From Glaciecola sp965658765 (GTDB taxonomy: Bacteria > Pseudomonadota > Gammaproteobacteria > Enterobacterales > Alteromonadaceae): a DNA stretch of 64,000 nt. This document shows positions 35,165 through 44,682 of the stretch, one piece after another. The stretch covers positions 1-64,000 of the forward strand of contig CBFHTO010000009.1 of NCBI GenBank assembly GCA_965658765.1, given 5' to 3'. Numbering within the stretch: the first letter of the stretch is position 1; every line of letters begins with the position of its first letter. The notes beneath the pieces were generated by a model. It made no database searches. It saw nothing but the letters and a program-made list of their open reading frames with translations, and was not told the origin of the DNA. The position numbers were made by a program, and so were the translations under genes.

Positions 35165-36078
35165 TAAAAATAACCCTCCATCTTTTTCTTTTCCATTGAA
35201 CCTGATGAATCATGATCAATGACTCGTCCTTGGCGCTCAGATGTTTTCGTTAATAGCATTTCTTGGATCACTTCAGGAAGCGTACTAGCTTCAGATTCGA
35301 CTGCACCAGTGAGTGGATAGCAGCCTAATGTTCTAAAGCGCACGGATTTCATTTGAGGCACTTCTCCCTCATTAAGTGGCATTCTGTCGTCATCCACCAT
35401 GATCAGTACGCCGTCTCGCTCAACAACTGGCCTTGGTTTTGCCAAATATAAAGATGGGATCTCAATACCTTCAAGGTAGATATATTGCCATATATCTAAT
35501 TCGGTCCAATTTGACATAGGGAAAACGCGAATGCTTTCGCCTTTATTAATTTGAGAGTTATAAATATTCCATAACTCAGGCCTTTGATTTTTAGGATCCC
35601 AGCGATGATTTTCATCTCTAAACGAGTAAACGCGCTCTTTTGCTCGTGATTTTTCTTCATCTCTTCTAGCACCACCAAAGGCCGCGTCAAATTTATACTT
35701 ATCTAACGCTTGTTTTAAGGCAACAGTTTTCATTATATCTGTATGTTTTGCACTGCCAACTGAAAACGGATTAACACCCTGTTCAACACCCTCTTGGTTA
35801 GTATGAACTAACAAATTGAGATTATGCTTCTTCGCCATTTTGTCGCGAAATTCAATCATTTCTCTGAATTTCCAAGTTGTATCAACGTGCAACAGGGGAA
35901 ATGGAATCGTACCGGGTGAAAAGGCTTTGCGGGCTAAATGCAGTAAAACGGAAGAGTCTTTGCCAACGGAGTACAACATTACTGGGTTTTCAAATTCAGC
36001 GGCAACCTCTCGGAAAATATGTATACTTTCAGCTTCTAGTTGCCGGAGGTGACTTATACTGGACGTGCTTGTGCTCAT
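35164..36078 (-). CDS. cysD: Sulfate adenylyltransferase subunit 2
   Basis: Catalytic adenylyltransferase subunit paired with CysN. 304 residues with the PP-loop YSVGKDSSVLLHLARKAF (about 37-54), RRDEEKSRAKER and PLTGAVES. First gene of the cysD-cysC-cysQ-cysN run; its promoter must lie in 36079-36318, where I see no clear CysB site. Confidence 0.97.
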   Translation of the reverse strand: MSTSTSSISHLRQLEAESIHIFREVAAEFENPVMLYSVGKDSSVLLHLARKAFSPGTIPFPLLHVDTTWKFREMIEFRDKMAKKHNLNLLVHTNQEGVEQGVNPFSVGSAKHTDIMKTVALKQALDKYKFDAAFGGARRDEEKSRAKERVYSFRDENHRWDPKNQRPELWNIYNSQINKGESIRVFPMSNWTELDIWQYIYLEGIEIPSLYLAKPRPVVERDGVLIMVDDDRMPLNEGEVPQMKSVRFRTLGCYPLTGAVESEASTLPEVIQEMLLTKTSERQGRVIDHDSSGSMEKKKMEGYF

Positions 36079-36318
36079 ATAAATAAATCCAATTTATTTT
36101 GTACGTTTATCAGGGGCGGTGTCATAGTAAATCTGACGATCGCAATTCATAACTTTAGAGATTAGCACAATCTGTGTAAATGAATTATCACGTTTTGATA
36201 TGCTTAATTCCGAAATTATAGCTTTCTATAACCATAATGTATAACGCGATATCTTGCAGTAAAAAAATGCTCGAAAATATACGTCGTGTTATTGAGAATA
36301 AAACTGAGGATTGCTTGA

Positions 36319-37539
36319 CTATAAGATGGCTTCTAGACGCTCGTCTGCCCACACTCCAGACTCCAAATAGGTCTGCAGAACGGCATGAGTATCCGTAGAG
36401 AAACGCTTACAGGTTTTCTCCATATCGTTCCAATTCGCTTTTTCAAGCTGATGACAAAGTTTAACGAAGTCTGCTAACCAACCTTTATTTACCAATAACG
36501 CTTCCTTAATATTATCCGCAAGGTGCATTTTGCCAACTAGCTCATCAATATCAGCATCCATCATTGCGTCGATAAGAGAAAGCATACCGACTAAAAACGC
36601 GGAAGAGATATGTTGTTTAAACTGAGTTTGCTCAGCGAGTTGCTCACAAAATTTCGCTCTATGAAGTGAAAGGCGAACCAATTCTGTCGGTTTGCCTTCC
36701 CCGAATGTCGCAGCAAAAATGAGCATAATGAATTTCTTCAGCTCACGTTCCCCAAGCATAACTACCGCTTGTTTGATATTTTCGATTTTTCGACGGCGCG
36801 CAAAAAGTGGTGATTGTGTATATCGCAGCAACTTAAAGGATAGGGCAACGTCTGCTTCAAAAGCTTCGCTGATAAGCCTAAAATCAGGAACTTCCTTATT
36901 AACTTCCTTCATTAATGTGCTAATAAGGGACTGAGATGGAGAAAGGCTATGGCTTTTAATTACTTCTGGTTTACTGAAAAAGTAGCCTTGAAACAATTCG
37001 AAACCAAGTTCTTTATATTTTTGAAACTCTTCGTGAGTTTCCACTTTTTCAGCAAGGAAGCGTATATGAGAGTAGCGCTTTCTTAACTCGCCTATTTCAT
37101 CTAATTGCCTTTCTGATATGGCTTGAATATCAATTTTAATAATATGGCATATTCTGTAAAAGCCTTCCCACGCCATGTCATGAATAAAATCATCAAGCGC
37201 AATTATGTAGCCCTTCGAAGCAAGCTTTTCTAATTCGCACCTCACGGTTTCAGTAGGGCTTACGTCTTCTAATACTTCAACAACAATCTGATTGTTTGGC
37301 AAAAGAGAAGGATAGCCTTTTAAAATTGAATCTTCCGTAAAATTGATGAAAGCGAGTTTTCCATTCCGTATACGGTCAAGCCCTAAATCAAGTTGCAAAC
37401 CTTCGATCATCTTTGAGGTAGCCTTCTCCTGATCAACATCAGGGAAAGCATTTTCAATACTAGTTCGAAATAACAACTCATACGCAAAAACGTTTTTGTT
37501 GATATCTAAAATAGGTTGTCTTGCAGCAAAAAAGGCCAT
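36319..37539 (-). CDS. EAL-HDOD signalling protein (YuxH-like)
   Basis: 406 residues. An N-terminal EAL-like domain (about 1-200) begins with FAARQPILDINKNVFAYELLFR, where YELL replaces EALL, so c-di-GMP hydrolysis is doubtful. A HDOD domain (about 205-390) follows. Such proteins act as regulators of motility or the cell cycle rather than as enzymes. It lies 53 bases downstream of putP on the same strand, with a small inverted repeat (37571-37587) between them. Confidence 0.9.
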   Translation of the reverse strand: MAFFAARQPILDINKNVFAYELLFRTSIENAFPDVDQEKATSKMIEGLQLDLGLDRIRNGKLAFINFTEDSILKGYPSLLPNNQIVVEVLEDVSPTETVRCELEKLASKGYIIALDDFIHDMAWEGFYRICHIIKIDIQAISERQLDEIGELRKRYSHIRFLAEKVETHEEFQKYKELGFELFQGYFFSKPEVIKSHSLSPSQSLISTLMKEVNKEVPDFRLISEAFEADVALSFKLLRYTQSPLFARRRKIENIKQAVVMLGERELKKFIMLIFAATFGEGKPTELVRLSLHRAKFCEQLAEQTQFKQHISSAFLVGMLSLIDAMMDADIDELVGKMHLADNIKEALLVNKGWLADFVKLCHQLEKANWNDMEKTCKRFSTDTHAVLQTYLESGVWADERLEAIL

Positions 37540-37570
37540 TTATTTCCTAGGCTCAACTACTTAAATAAGC

Positions 37571-37587
37571 ACGACCCTTAGGGTCGT
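37571..37587 (-). terminator. Weak hairpin after putP
   Basis: ACGACCC (37571-37577) pairs with GGGTCGT (37581-37587) around TTA. On the minus strand it follows the putP stop by 5 bases but is followed only by GCTTATTTAA, so termination is probably partial. Confidence 0.4.
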
Positions 37588-37592
37588 TATGC

Positions 37593-39104
37593 CTACTGTG
37601 TTTTGTATTCTTTATCGAATTTATCGAATAAGTCATTTATTTCAGTTTGTTGATTGGGCTTCATTAAACTGACTACAAAGATAACGGCCGAGCTTACCAA
37701 AAAACCAGGAATTATTTCATAGACTTCAGACGAAAGTGTTGTACCAGATGCGTCAATTGGAACAAAGATCCAAATTAAAACGGTAATGGTTCCGGCAACG
37801 ATGCCACAAAGAGCAGCAAGTTTGGTCATTTTCTTCCACAGCAGCGAGATAATGACCAAGGGACCAAACGCAGAACCAAATCCAGCCCAAGCATTACTTA
37901 CGAGTGATAATATCGTTTTATTCTCACCAAGTGCAAGCACAATTGCGGCGATCGCAACCACAATTACACAGAGTCTTCCGACCAAAACTTGTTGCTTTTC
38001 TGTTGCACTGGTATTTAAAAAGCTCGCGTACACATCACGTGTTAAGGAACTTGAAGTAACCAGTAATTGAGAAGATATGGTACTCATAATAGCTGCTAAA
38101 ATAGCTGCGAGTAAAAAGCCGCCAATGAAAGGATTAAATAGAAGTTGCGACAGCACAATAAAGATTGTCTCGGCATCTTCTAAACGAATATTCTCGTTAC
38201 TAACATAGGCTAAGCCAAACAAGCCAGTCATTGCGGCTCCTACCAAAGATACAATCATCCAGCTCATGCCAATGCGACGCGCGGCAGGAATCGCTTTAAC
38301 GCCGCTGATGGCCATAAACCGCACAATAATATGGGGTTGGCCAAAATATCCTAAGCCCCAAGACAATAAAGAAATGATACCAATAGTACTAAGCACCTCA
38401 GAGGTACTTGCGTCGGTATATAAAGACAATAACTGCGGATTTATGTCCGCCAGTGTATTTAAGGTGGCATTAATACCACCTAACTCAAAGATGACTACGC
38501 TTGGCACCAGAATAAGTGCGATGAACATAATGATGCCTTGAATGAAGTCAGTCAAAGAAACAGCCATGAAGCCGCCAAAAAATGTATAAGTGACAACCAC
38601 ACCCGCGGTTAAAAATATGCCTAATTGATAACTCAAACCAAAGGAAGATTCGAATAACTTTCCGCCTGCGACTACGCCAGATGAGGTGTATAGCGTAAAG
38701 AAAAGGATAATGACAAGCGATGAAATTACGCGCAACATCCTGGATTTATCAAAAAAGCGGTTTTCAAAATAGTCAGGGAGAGTAATTGAGTCATTCGCCA
38801 CTTCGGTAAAGACGCGCAAACGAGGGGCAACCACTAAATAATTGACCCATGCTCCGATGATAAGCCCAATGGCTATCCATAGGGAGGATGCGCCACTAAT
38901 AAACATTGCGCCAGGGATCCCCATTAACATCCAGCCACTCATGTCCGATGCTCCAGCGGAAAGAGCAGTGACGGGAGCAGACAGTTTGCGTCCACCAAGT
39001 AGATAGCCGGATGCACTCTCTTCGTTTGTTCGGTAGGCGTAAAGTCCTATTCCGAGCATTGCAATAAAGTAAATCGCTAACGAAACGTAAGTGCCAAATT
39101 CCAT
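37593..39104 (-). CDS. putP: Sodium/proline symporter PutP
   Basis: SSS-family transporter of 503 residues with about 13 helices. The N-terminus has YLLGGRKLSAPVTALSAGASDMSGWMLMG, the sodium-site region, and later WGLGYFGQPHIIVRFMAI and LLVTSSSLTRDVY, all characteristic of PutP. No putA gene is in the window. Confidence 0.95.
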   Translation of the reverse strand: MEFGTYVSLAIYFIAMLGIGLYAYRTNEESASGYLLGGRKLSAPVTALSAGASDMSGWMLMGIPGAMFISGASSLWIAIGLIIGAWVNYLVVAPRLRVFTEVANDSITLPDYFENRFFDKSRMLRVISSLVIILFFTLYTSSGVVAGGKLFESSFGLSYQLGIFLTAGVVVTYTFFGGFMAVSLTDFIQGIIMFIALILVPSVVIFELGGINATLNTLADINPQLLSLYTDASTSEVLSTIGIISLLSWGLGYFGQPHIIVRFMAISGVKAIPAARRIGMSWMIVSLVGAAMTGLFGLAYVSNENIRLEDAETIFIVLSQLLFNPFIGGFLLAAILAAIMSTISSQLLVTSSSLTRDVYASFLNTSATEKQQVLVGRLCVIVVAIAAIVLALGENKTILSLVSNAWAGFGSAFGPLVIISLLWKKMTKLAALCGIVAGTITVLIWIFVPIDASGTTLSSEVYEIIPGFLVSSAVIFVVSLMKPNQQTEINDLFDKFDKEYKTQ

Positions 39105-39318
39105 GAAGTACTACCTTGTAATATTATAATTCTAATACCTAAGGTTAACATTTTGATAAAAAATTCTAAAGGCTAGTAGATTTTGGAATGCTTGTGCAGA
39201 CGCATTAAACCCGCTCATGCTGGTTTATTATTTTCGTGCAAACAATATTGAAAAAGGAGCTTGCTAGCCCAACAAACACATTGCGTGATTATTGAGCTAG
39301 GCATAGTCATTCATCAAG

Positions 39319-40026
39319 TTATGCTGAGAATCTTAGGTTCTTTTTGGCGATTTCTGAAATATCTTCAACGTCTGATGGATCTTCACCCACCACAATAATT
39401 TTTGCAGATTCAATTAAAAATGAAGCGCCCACATAGGTAGCATCCTTAAACCCACTCGCGATCGAATCACTGATAGATTCCGGCACAACAAACAAAGATG
39501 TAAAACCGTTTTCACCCTTAATTACAAGGTGTAAGCTTTTGATTGTACTAAGGTAACAGTAATTAGCTGAAACTACTTCACCTAAGTCTGAGTTCGAAAT
39601 TACTTTACCATTAAAGCTATCTAACTTGGCGTTTAGCTGTTCGATATTTACGACCGAGCTTTTAGCCATTTCAGCATTTAAATGGTCCATATGTGCAAGC
39701 ACATCGTGAGTTAAATTACTGTTAGACACATTCATTACGCCGAAGCTAATAATACTTACTAAAGCAACTGATGCCGCCATCGCTAAGTACCATGGGCGCT
39801 GCTTTTGCTTTACTTTGTGTTGCTTAATTGATTGTCTTAAAATCAATTTTTCAGCTAAATTATCAGGCACTGGAATATTCATTGCCTCCTGAAGCTGACT
39901 TTCCATTAAACGGATTTCTTCCCAGAAACGTTGTTTTTCTGCGTCGTTCTTAGCAGCCTCAATCACTTCTGGATCTTTGGTAAAAGGGTCGGCATAGACC
40001 GCTTTTCTGAAACTTAAATCATCCAT
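39319..40026 (-). CDS. DUF3379 protein, probable anti-sigma partner
   Basis: About 235 residues: a cytoplasmic N-terminal helix bundle (FRKAVYADPFTKDPEV), one membrane helix (about 80-98) and a periplasmic C-terminal domain. This layout fits DUF3379 proteins encoded after ECF sigma genes and suggests an anti-sigma role (inference). ATG 40026 is chosen because GAGGAG lies 8 bases upstream; it overlaps the end of the sigma gene by 8 bases. Confidence 0.85.
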   Translation of the reverse strand: MDDLSFRKAVYADPFTKDPEVIEAAKNDAEKQRFWEEIRLMESQLQEAMNIPVPDNLAEKLILRQSIKQHKVKQKQRPWYLAMAASVALVSIISFGVMNVSNSNLTHDVLAHMDHLNAEMAKSSVVNIEQLNAKLDSFNGKVISNSDLGEVVSANYCYLSTIKSLHLVIKGENGFTSLFVVPESISDSIASGFKDATYVGASFLIESAKIIVVGEDPSDVEDISEIAKKNLRFSA

Positions 40027-40570
40027 TTGCGCGCTCCTCATAACCCATTTTACTCATTAATATTTCTTTCAGTTGATTTCTTGCTCGAAATAAACGAGTC
40101 ATTACAGTGTTTTTGTTTAGATTCAGTTGGTCGGCTATTTCGTCACCACTAAAGCCCATAATAATTTGCATAGCTAAGGGCTCACGGTATTCCTCACTCA
40201 AACTGGCAATAGCGCGTCTAATCTCGCGGTTCTGAATATTATCCTCGCTATGTATGTGATCGTCAGCAACCGACACGTCGTCGATATCGATGGTGTCAAA
40301 CTGCTTACGCTCAAAGCGCCTTGCATTTTCTCTGCGTAAAATGGTAATTAACCAAGACTTTGCTGCAGACTCTTCTTTCAAAGAATCCAGAGATTTCCAA
40401 GCTCTCAAAAAGGTCTCCTGCAGCACATCTTCAGCAATAGATTTGTCTTTAATCAACCATACAGAATATCGATATACATCTGCATGGTAGGCCTTAACTA
40501 AGGCTTCATATCGGGTTTGTTTTGTGTTCATAGCGGATAAGACCGCAGACCCAGCAGAATTCTTTCCCAT
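40019..40570 (-). CDS. ECF-type RNA polymerase sigma factor
   Basis: 183 residues with region 2 (YRYSVWLIKDKSIAEDVLQETFLRAWKSL) and region 4 (LSEEYREPLAMQIIMGFSGDEIADQLNLNKNTVMTRLFRAR). No N-terminal sigma-70 domains, so it is an extracytoplasmic-function type. The start may be ATG 40531 (MNTKQTRYEAL), the usual family N-terminus; neither site has a strong ribosome sequence. Coupled to the DUF3379 gene. Confidence 0.92.
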   Translation of the reverse strand: MGKNSAGSAVLSAMNTKQTRYEALVKAYHADVYRYSVWLIKDKSIAEDVLQETFLRAWKSLDSLKEESAAKSWLITILRRENARRFERKQFDTIDIDDVSVADDHIHSEDNIQNREIRRAIASLSEEYREPLAMQIIMGFSGDEIADQLNLNKNTVMTRLFRARNQLKEILMSKMGYEERANG

Positions 40571-40831
40571 AATTATTAATAATATTGAAATAGTTGGTAT
40601 AGTAAGCCTATGACAATCATTTGAAAAAGCCTAAACTAATTCAATAGTAATTTTTAAGACATTGTTTATTAGGAGTTTATAGGCTTAAGAGACTCTTTGC
40701 CAAAAAACAACAGGCTACAATCTGATTGTTAGCGAATAGCTTTTACCACATATACTGCATATCCTAAAACCTTACAGGTTTTTTAAGATATTATTTTACG
40801 TCATCATGTTAAGCCTACAATTGGCTCCATG
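40571..40831. other. Gap between BatD and sigma genes
   Basis: 261 bases with no gene. AAAACCT-TAC-AGGTTTT (40766-40782) is a compact hairpin downstream of batD. The promoter of the sigma gene should lie here, but I see no confident box. Confidence 0.4.
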
Positions 40832-42589
40832 CTAGCCGCTTGTTGGGTATAGGCGTGAATACATGTTTTGAGCACTTTGCAATTTTTCTGACCTAAGTGC
40901 GCATAAACCATCAATAAAAGCTCTGTATTCTTCACTTGATAAATCTTTAGCGTTTGTTTCGGCCACGTCCTTCGAATACTGATTCGCCAGCACTTGGTTA
41001 TAGCCCATCAGTGCGCGCTTGTCGTGGCCTTTTGACAAGCTTAGACTTATTGACTTGTGCTCCTCACCAAGCAGGGCACGCAACCATTTGTCCAGGTGAG
41101 CTGATATTGAATGTATTTGGCCACTTTCTAATTGCTTTTTAAGGAGAGCAAAAGAACTTGGTTCATCGCTAAGTGGTTGTTTCTTTACAGTGCGTTGCTG
41201 AACGCCTTCAGAATGGCCTGCTGCTTTATACTTCTTGAGCAATAACATTAAGATTAACAACAATACAATACTCAACAAATTACTTGATATTAGAACCCAA
41301 TGCAGTGTGTCTATGTCTTCTTCTTGGCGATCAAATGCTGGCTCAGACATTGCCGTGTTTTCGCTACTTTTGTTTGGTGTCTCATCTTGCTCTTGTTGGA
41401 TATCTTGCCCTTTACTTGGCTTATCTGATGCGTTGTTGGATAAGGATGCAGGTAGCACTTTTACAGATTTGGCAGGGATACGTGCAAACTCAGTCTCACC
41501 TGTATTGACATTAAACCAAGGTACTGACACCTCGGGAAGCACAAAACTGCCGGCTTCTGAGGGGATGATTGCTGTATTGTATACGCCCTGAGCAACCAGT
41601 TTATTATTGTGTTCTGCATTGGCTAAATTAGGTTGTTCGGGATACGTTTTGAAGCTTGGATGAAACTGACCATCGATTTGAGGTAGTTGCTCTTTAGTCA
41701 AACCGAGTGCAGTAAGCGTTATAGTTCGAGTGATTGGTTCTCCTACCCGTAATTCGTCTATATTACCCTGCCACTCTTCGCTTACTTCGACGGCTTCACT
41801 TGGAAGCCATGTATATGCATAACCATCAGGGATCGGTGCAACCTTAATTTGGACGTCAGGAGCGCGACGAGTAATCGTGGTCGTTCTCCCGAAGTTAGCA
41901 AAGCTTTGGCGCGAGTTGGTTAGGATCTCAGCTTCGAAAATTGGTCCTTTAATTGTAAAATCGCCGCTAGACTGAGGAATAATGGCATAGTTACGCTCAA
42001 TGATTCGGTAGCGTATTCCGTTTTGCAATTCTTGATAATCTTTATCTTCGCCAATCTGCTCAATTATTGCCCCTTCTAACTCAGGAAGTCCTAAATTACC
42101 TCGCTGAATATCGCGCGCTAAATGGATCTTTATGGTGTACAGCAATTGCTGTTGCAGATATAAGTCTGCATTGGATACAGTGGCATCAACAAAGAATTCC
42201 CTTGGGGCAGTCGAAGCGCTAGCGCTAAGTGGTAAAACCTCTACAGAAAAGGGCCGCGAGCGTGCACCGTCAATTTCGAATGCAGGAATTTCAAACTTTC
42301 CGACACTTTTTGGATAAAGGTTAAGCGACCAGCTGACAGTCCTAGTCATATCACCATTGATGATTTGAGTTGACTGACTAAACGATGGTCTGCTTAGTCT
42401 AAAATTACTTTGTAGAACCGAAAAATCTGCATCATCTCGACTTGCACTGCCCGTAGCAATGAGCGTTAATCTTATAGATTCATCTACTAACAATTTGTTC
42501 TTATCAACGCTTGCAACAAGTTCTTCTACGTCAGCAAAACTTGCCATACTGAATATTAACAGGATAAAAAAAGCACTCACTCTATGCAT
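40832..42589 (-). CDS. batD: BatD protein
   Basis: 585 residues. Signal peptide (MHRVSAFFILLIFSMASFA), repeated beta-sandwich domains in the periplasm (ELVASVDKNKLLVDESIRL, TRTVSWSLNLYPKSVGKFEIPAF), one membrane helix (about 430-452) and a cytoplasmic tail. BatD ends the MoxR/Bat operon, linked to stress and oxygen tolerance; its biochemical role is not settled. It lies 6 bases after the BatB/C gene. Confidence 0.92.
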   Translation of the reverse strand: MHRVSAFFILLIFSMASFADVEELVASVDKNKLLVDESIRLTLIATGSASRDDADFSVLQSNFRLSRPSFSQSTQIINGDMTRTVSWSLNLYPKSVGKFEIPAFEIDGARSRPFSVEVLPLSASASTAPREFFVDATVSNADLYLQQQLLYTIKIHLARDIQRGNLGLPELEGAIIEQIGEDKDYQELQNGIRYRIIERNYAIIPQSSGDFTIKGPIFEAEILTNSRQSFANFGRTTTITRRAPDVQIKVAPIPDGYAYTWLPSEAVEVSEEWQGNIDELRVGEPITRTITLTALGLTKEQLPQIDGQFHPSFKTYPEQPNLANAEHNNKLVAQGVYNTAIIPSEAGSFVLPEVSVPWFNVNTGETEFARIPAKSVKVLPASLSNNASDKPSKGQDIQQEQDETPNKSSENTAMSEPAFDRQEEDIDTLHWVLISSNLLSIVLLLILMLLLKKYKAAGHSEGVQQRTVKKQPLSDEPSSFALLKKQLESGQIHSISAHLDKWLRALLGEEHKSISLSLSKGHDKRALMGYNQVLANQYSKDVAETNAKDLSSEEYRAFIDGLCALRSEKLQSAQNMYSRLYPTSG

Positions 42590-42595
42590 CGTTAA

Positions 42596-44647
42596 TTACC
42601 AATTCTCTTGTGTAGGTGGCACGGGGGCGTTTTTGCGCTTATACGCTTCAAGTAACATTTTTCTCTGCAGAAGATACGCAGGATCATCAGGAATTTTATT
42701 TAAAATCATTTGCATCCGCTGATATTCTTCCTTTTCTTCCGGGGTCATATTTTCCATCACTTGAGATTGCGCGATCGCTTGCGTTTGCTCTTCGGACTGA
42801 GCTTGTTGTTCGTTATTTTGTTGAGCTTGTGCATTTTTGGCAGAGCTATCTTGCTCCTCTTCATCTCTTTGATTTTCCGTTTCGTTTTGTTTTTCTCGGT
42901 TGTTCGTCTGATCCTTGGCAGCTTGCTCTAGGGATGAAGAATCTTGCGAACTTTCTTCGTTATTTGGTGACTGCTCGCTCTGCTCTGAAGCTTCGTCTTG
43001 CTCTGAATTTTGCCCCTCATTGCTTGAAGGATCTTGTTTCGAATTCTCTTCAGATTGCTCTTGCTGAGACTCTTCTTGCTGATTTGAGTTCTCTTGCTTA
43101 TTTTGCTTGTCCTGTGAAGATTCGTTATTTTGTTCTTGTTTGTTTTGACTTTCGCTTTGTTTTTCGTCTTGCTGCTGTTGTTCTAAGAGTGACTCTACTA
43201 GTGCTTTATTTTTCAAGGCATTTTCATGGTCTGGCTGTTGTTCCAATACATATTCATATTCAACGAGCGCCTCATCGAGCCGACCGAGTTTGGCAAGAGA
43301 GTTGGCTTTGTTGTAACGATTTTCAATTCCTGAAAGTCCGTCAAAGAGGGCTAGCGCGTCTTCATAATTTCCACTTTTATATGCCGAAGCCGCCTGCCAT
43401 TGTTTATCTTCAAATAGTTCAGTAGCAACATCATACTGCTTCGAATCAAAAGCCTGTTTTCCCCTTTGATCCCGATTCAAAAACCAGTTCTTAATTGTCT
43501 GTGTGCCACTTATTTGAGAACCCTGCGGCTTTGCTGCGTTATCAAGTTCGTTAGCGTTTGTAGACGTCGTACTCTGGTCATTTGTCACCTGAGCGTATAC
43601 ATCTGCTTGGGGGAAGTACAAAACGCAGACTAGAACGCTTGCTAGTAGTCCTTTTCTGAATGAGTAGGCTGCAATTGGCAATAGCAGAAGTAATATATAT
43701 GGTCCCATGTCTTTTAAGATGTCGCCTTGTGTGTCTTCGACTTGTTTAGATTGCTGTTGTTCAAACTTTAGCTCTCTTTCTATTGCTAAAATATCAGAGT
43801 TATCAGAAGTGAATATGCTGTAACTCGCGCCCGTACCTGATAGCGCTTGAGAAAAGTAACGCTCATCAACTTTAGGTATAACAATGCTGCCCATTCTATC
43901 TTTCAATAAAGTACCATCCTGCATTTCAATTGGTGCGCCTTCCTCTGTACCTACTAGCAATGCAGACACATCGTATTGGCTAGCATTTAGAAAATCTCTT
44001 ATTTCATCAATATCACTGATCCTGATCCCATCACTTATCCAATAGATTTGACCACTTTGATATCCTGCGTTTTTCAAAAGTTCAGAGGCAGTTTCTAGAG
44101 CATAGATGGGATTGCTGCCTTGTTGTGGCATTATTTCGGGGCGTAAACTAGGTATAAGACTTACCAAGGTATTAGCATCATCAGTCAAAGGACTTATGAC
44201 AAACGCGTCGCCTGCATAGGCTACTAATCCGGTTTCTCCTTCGCTCACTTGCTTAATCAAATCAATAGCTTTAAATCGAGCTCGGGTAAGTCGGTTAGGT
44301 GATAAGTCTGTTGCTCTCATGGACATTGACATGTCCATAACGATCACCTTTCCTGCTTGTGTTTGATAGACCGCTTGGGGGAGTTTTTCCCAACTCGGTC
44401 CCGCAATAGCAATAATTGCAAGCAGGTAAGCAAATGCAAAGGTATGAATCTTAAATTTACTGGATTTTAAATGCTTGCTTACTATTAATTGTTGGTACAA
44501 ATGAGACGGTAATAGCGACTGCCAACTGTTATCTTGAGAACCAAACTTTAATTTTATAGTGTAAAAAATCAAAAGGGGGATCAGAGCCAACAAAAGTGTT
44601 GGCCTTATAAATTCAAATTGTTCGATGGCGTTAATCAGTTCGTTCAT
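42596..44647 (-). CDS. BatB/BatC fusion: VWA domain plus TPR and Gln-rich tail
   Basis: About 683 residues. Two N-terminal helices, a von Willebrand A domain with MIDAS motif DMSMSMRATD (about 105-115), a C-terminal membrane helix (about 310-330), then TPR repeats (about 385-480) and a long Gln/Glu/Ser/Asn-rich stretch (about 485-640). BatB and BatC are separate genes in some bacteria and fused here. ATG 44647 is preferred (GGTGA 9 bases upstream); GTG 44662 is possible. Confidence 0.9.
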   Translation of the reverse strand: MNELINAIEQFEFIRPTLLLALIPLLIFYTIKLKFGSQDNSWQSLLPSHLYQQLIVSKHLKSSKFKIHTFAFAYLLAIIAIAGPSWEKLPQAVYQTQAGKVIVMDMSMSMRATDLSPNRLTRARFKAIDLIKQVSEGETGLVAYAGDAFVISPLTDDANTLVSLIPSLRPEIMPQQGSNPIYALETASELLKNAGYQSGQIYWISDGIRISDIDEIRDFLNASQYDVSALLVGTEEGAPIEMQDGTLLKDRMGSIVIPKVDERYFSQALSGTGASYSIFTSDNSDILAIERELKFEQQQSKQVEDTQGDILKDMGPYILLLLLPIAAYSFRKGLLASVLVCVLYFPQADVYAQVTNDQSTTSTNANELDNAAKPQGSQISGTQTIKNWFLNRDQRGKQAFDSKQYDVATELFEDKQWQAASAYKSGNYEDALALFDGLSGIENRYNKANSLAKLGRLDEALVEYEYVLEQQPDHENALKNKALVESLLEQQQQDEKQSESQNKQEQNNESSQDKQNKQENSNQQEESQQEQSEENSKQDPSSNEGQNSEQDEASEQSEQSPNNEESSQDSSSLEQAAKDQTNNREKQNETENQRDEEEQDSSAKNAQAQQNNEQQAQSEEQTQAIAQSQVMENMTPEEKEEYQRMQMILNKIPDDPAYLLQRKMLLEAYKRKNAPVPPTQENW

Positions 44648-44682
44648 CAATATTCTATTCACCGTAATTTCATAAAAGACAA

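Noticed and set aside
42616..43425. Long plus-strand frame (269 residues) opposite the BatB/C gene
   Set aside because: It exists because the opposite strand encodes a Gln/Glu-rich tail with few stops in this frame; no start site and no protein likeness.
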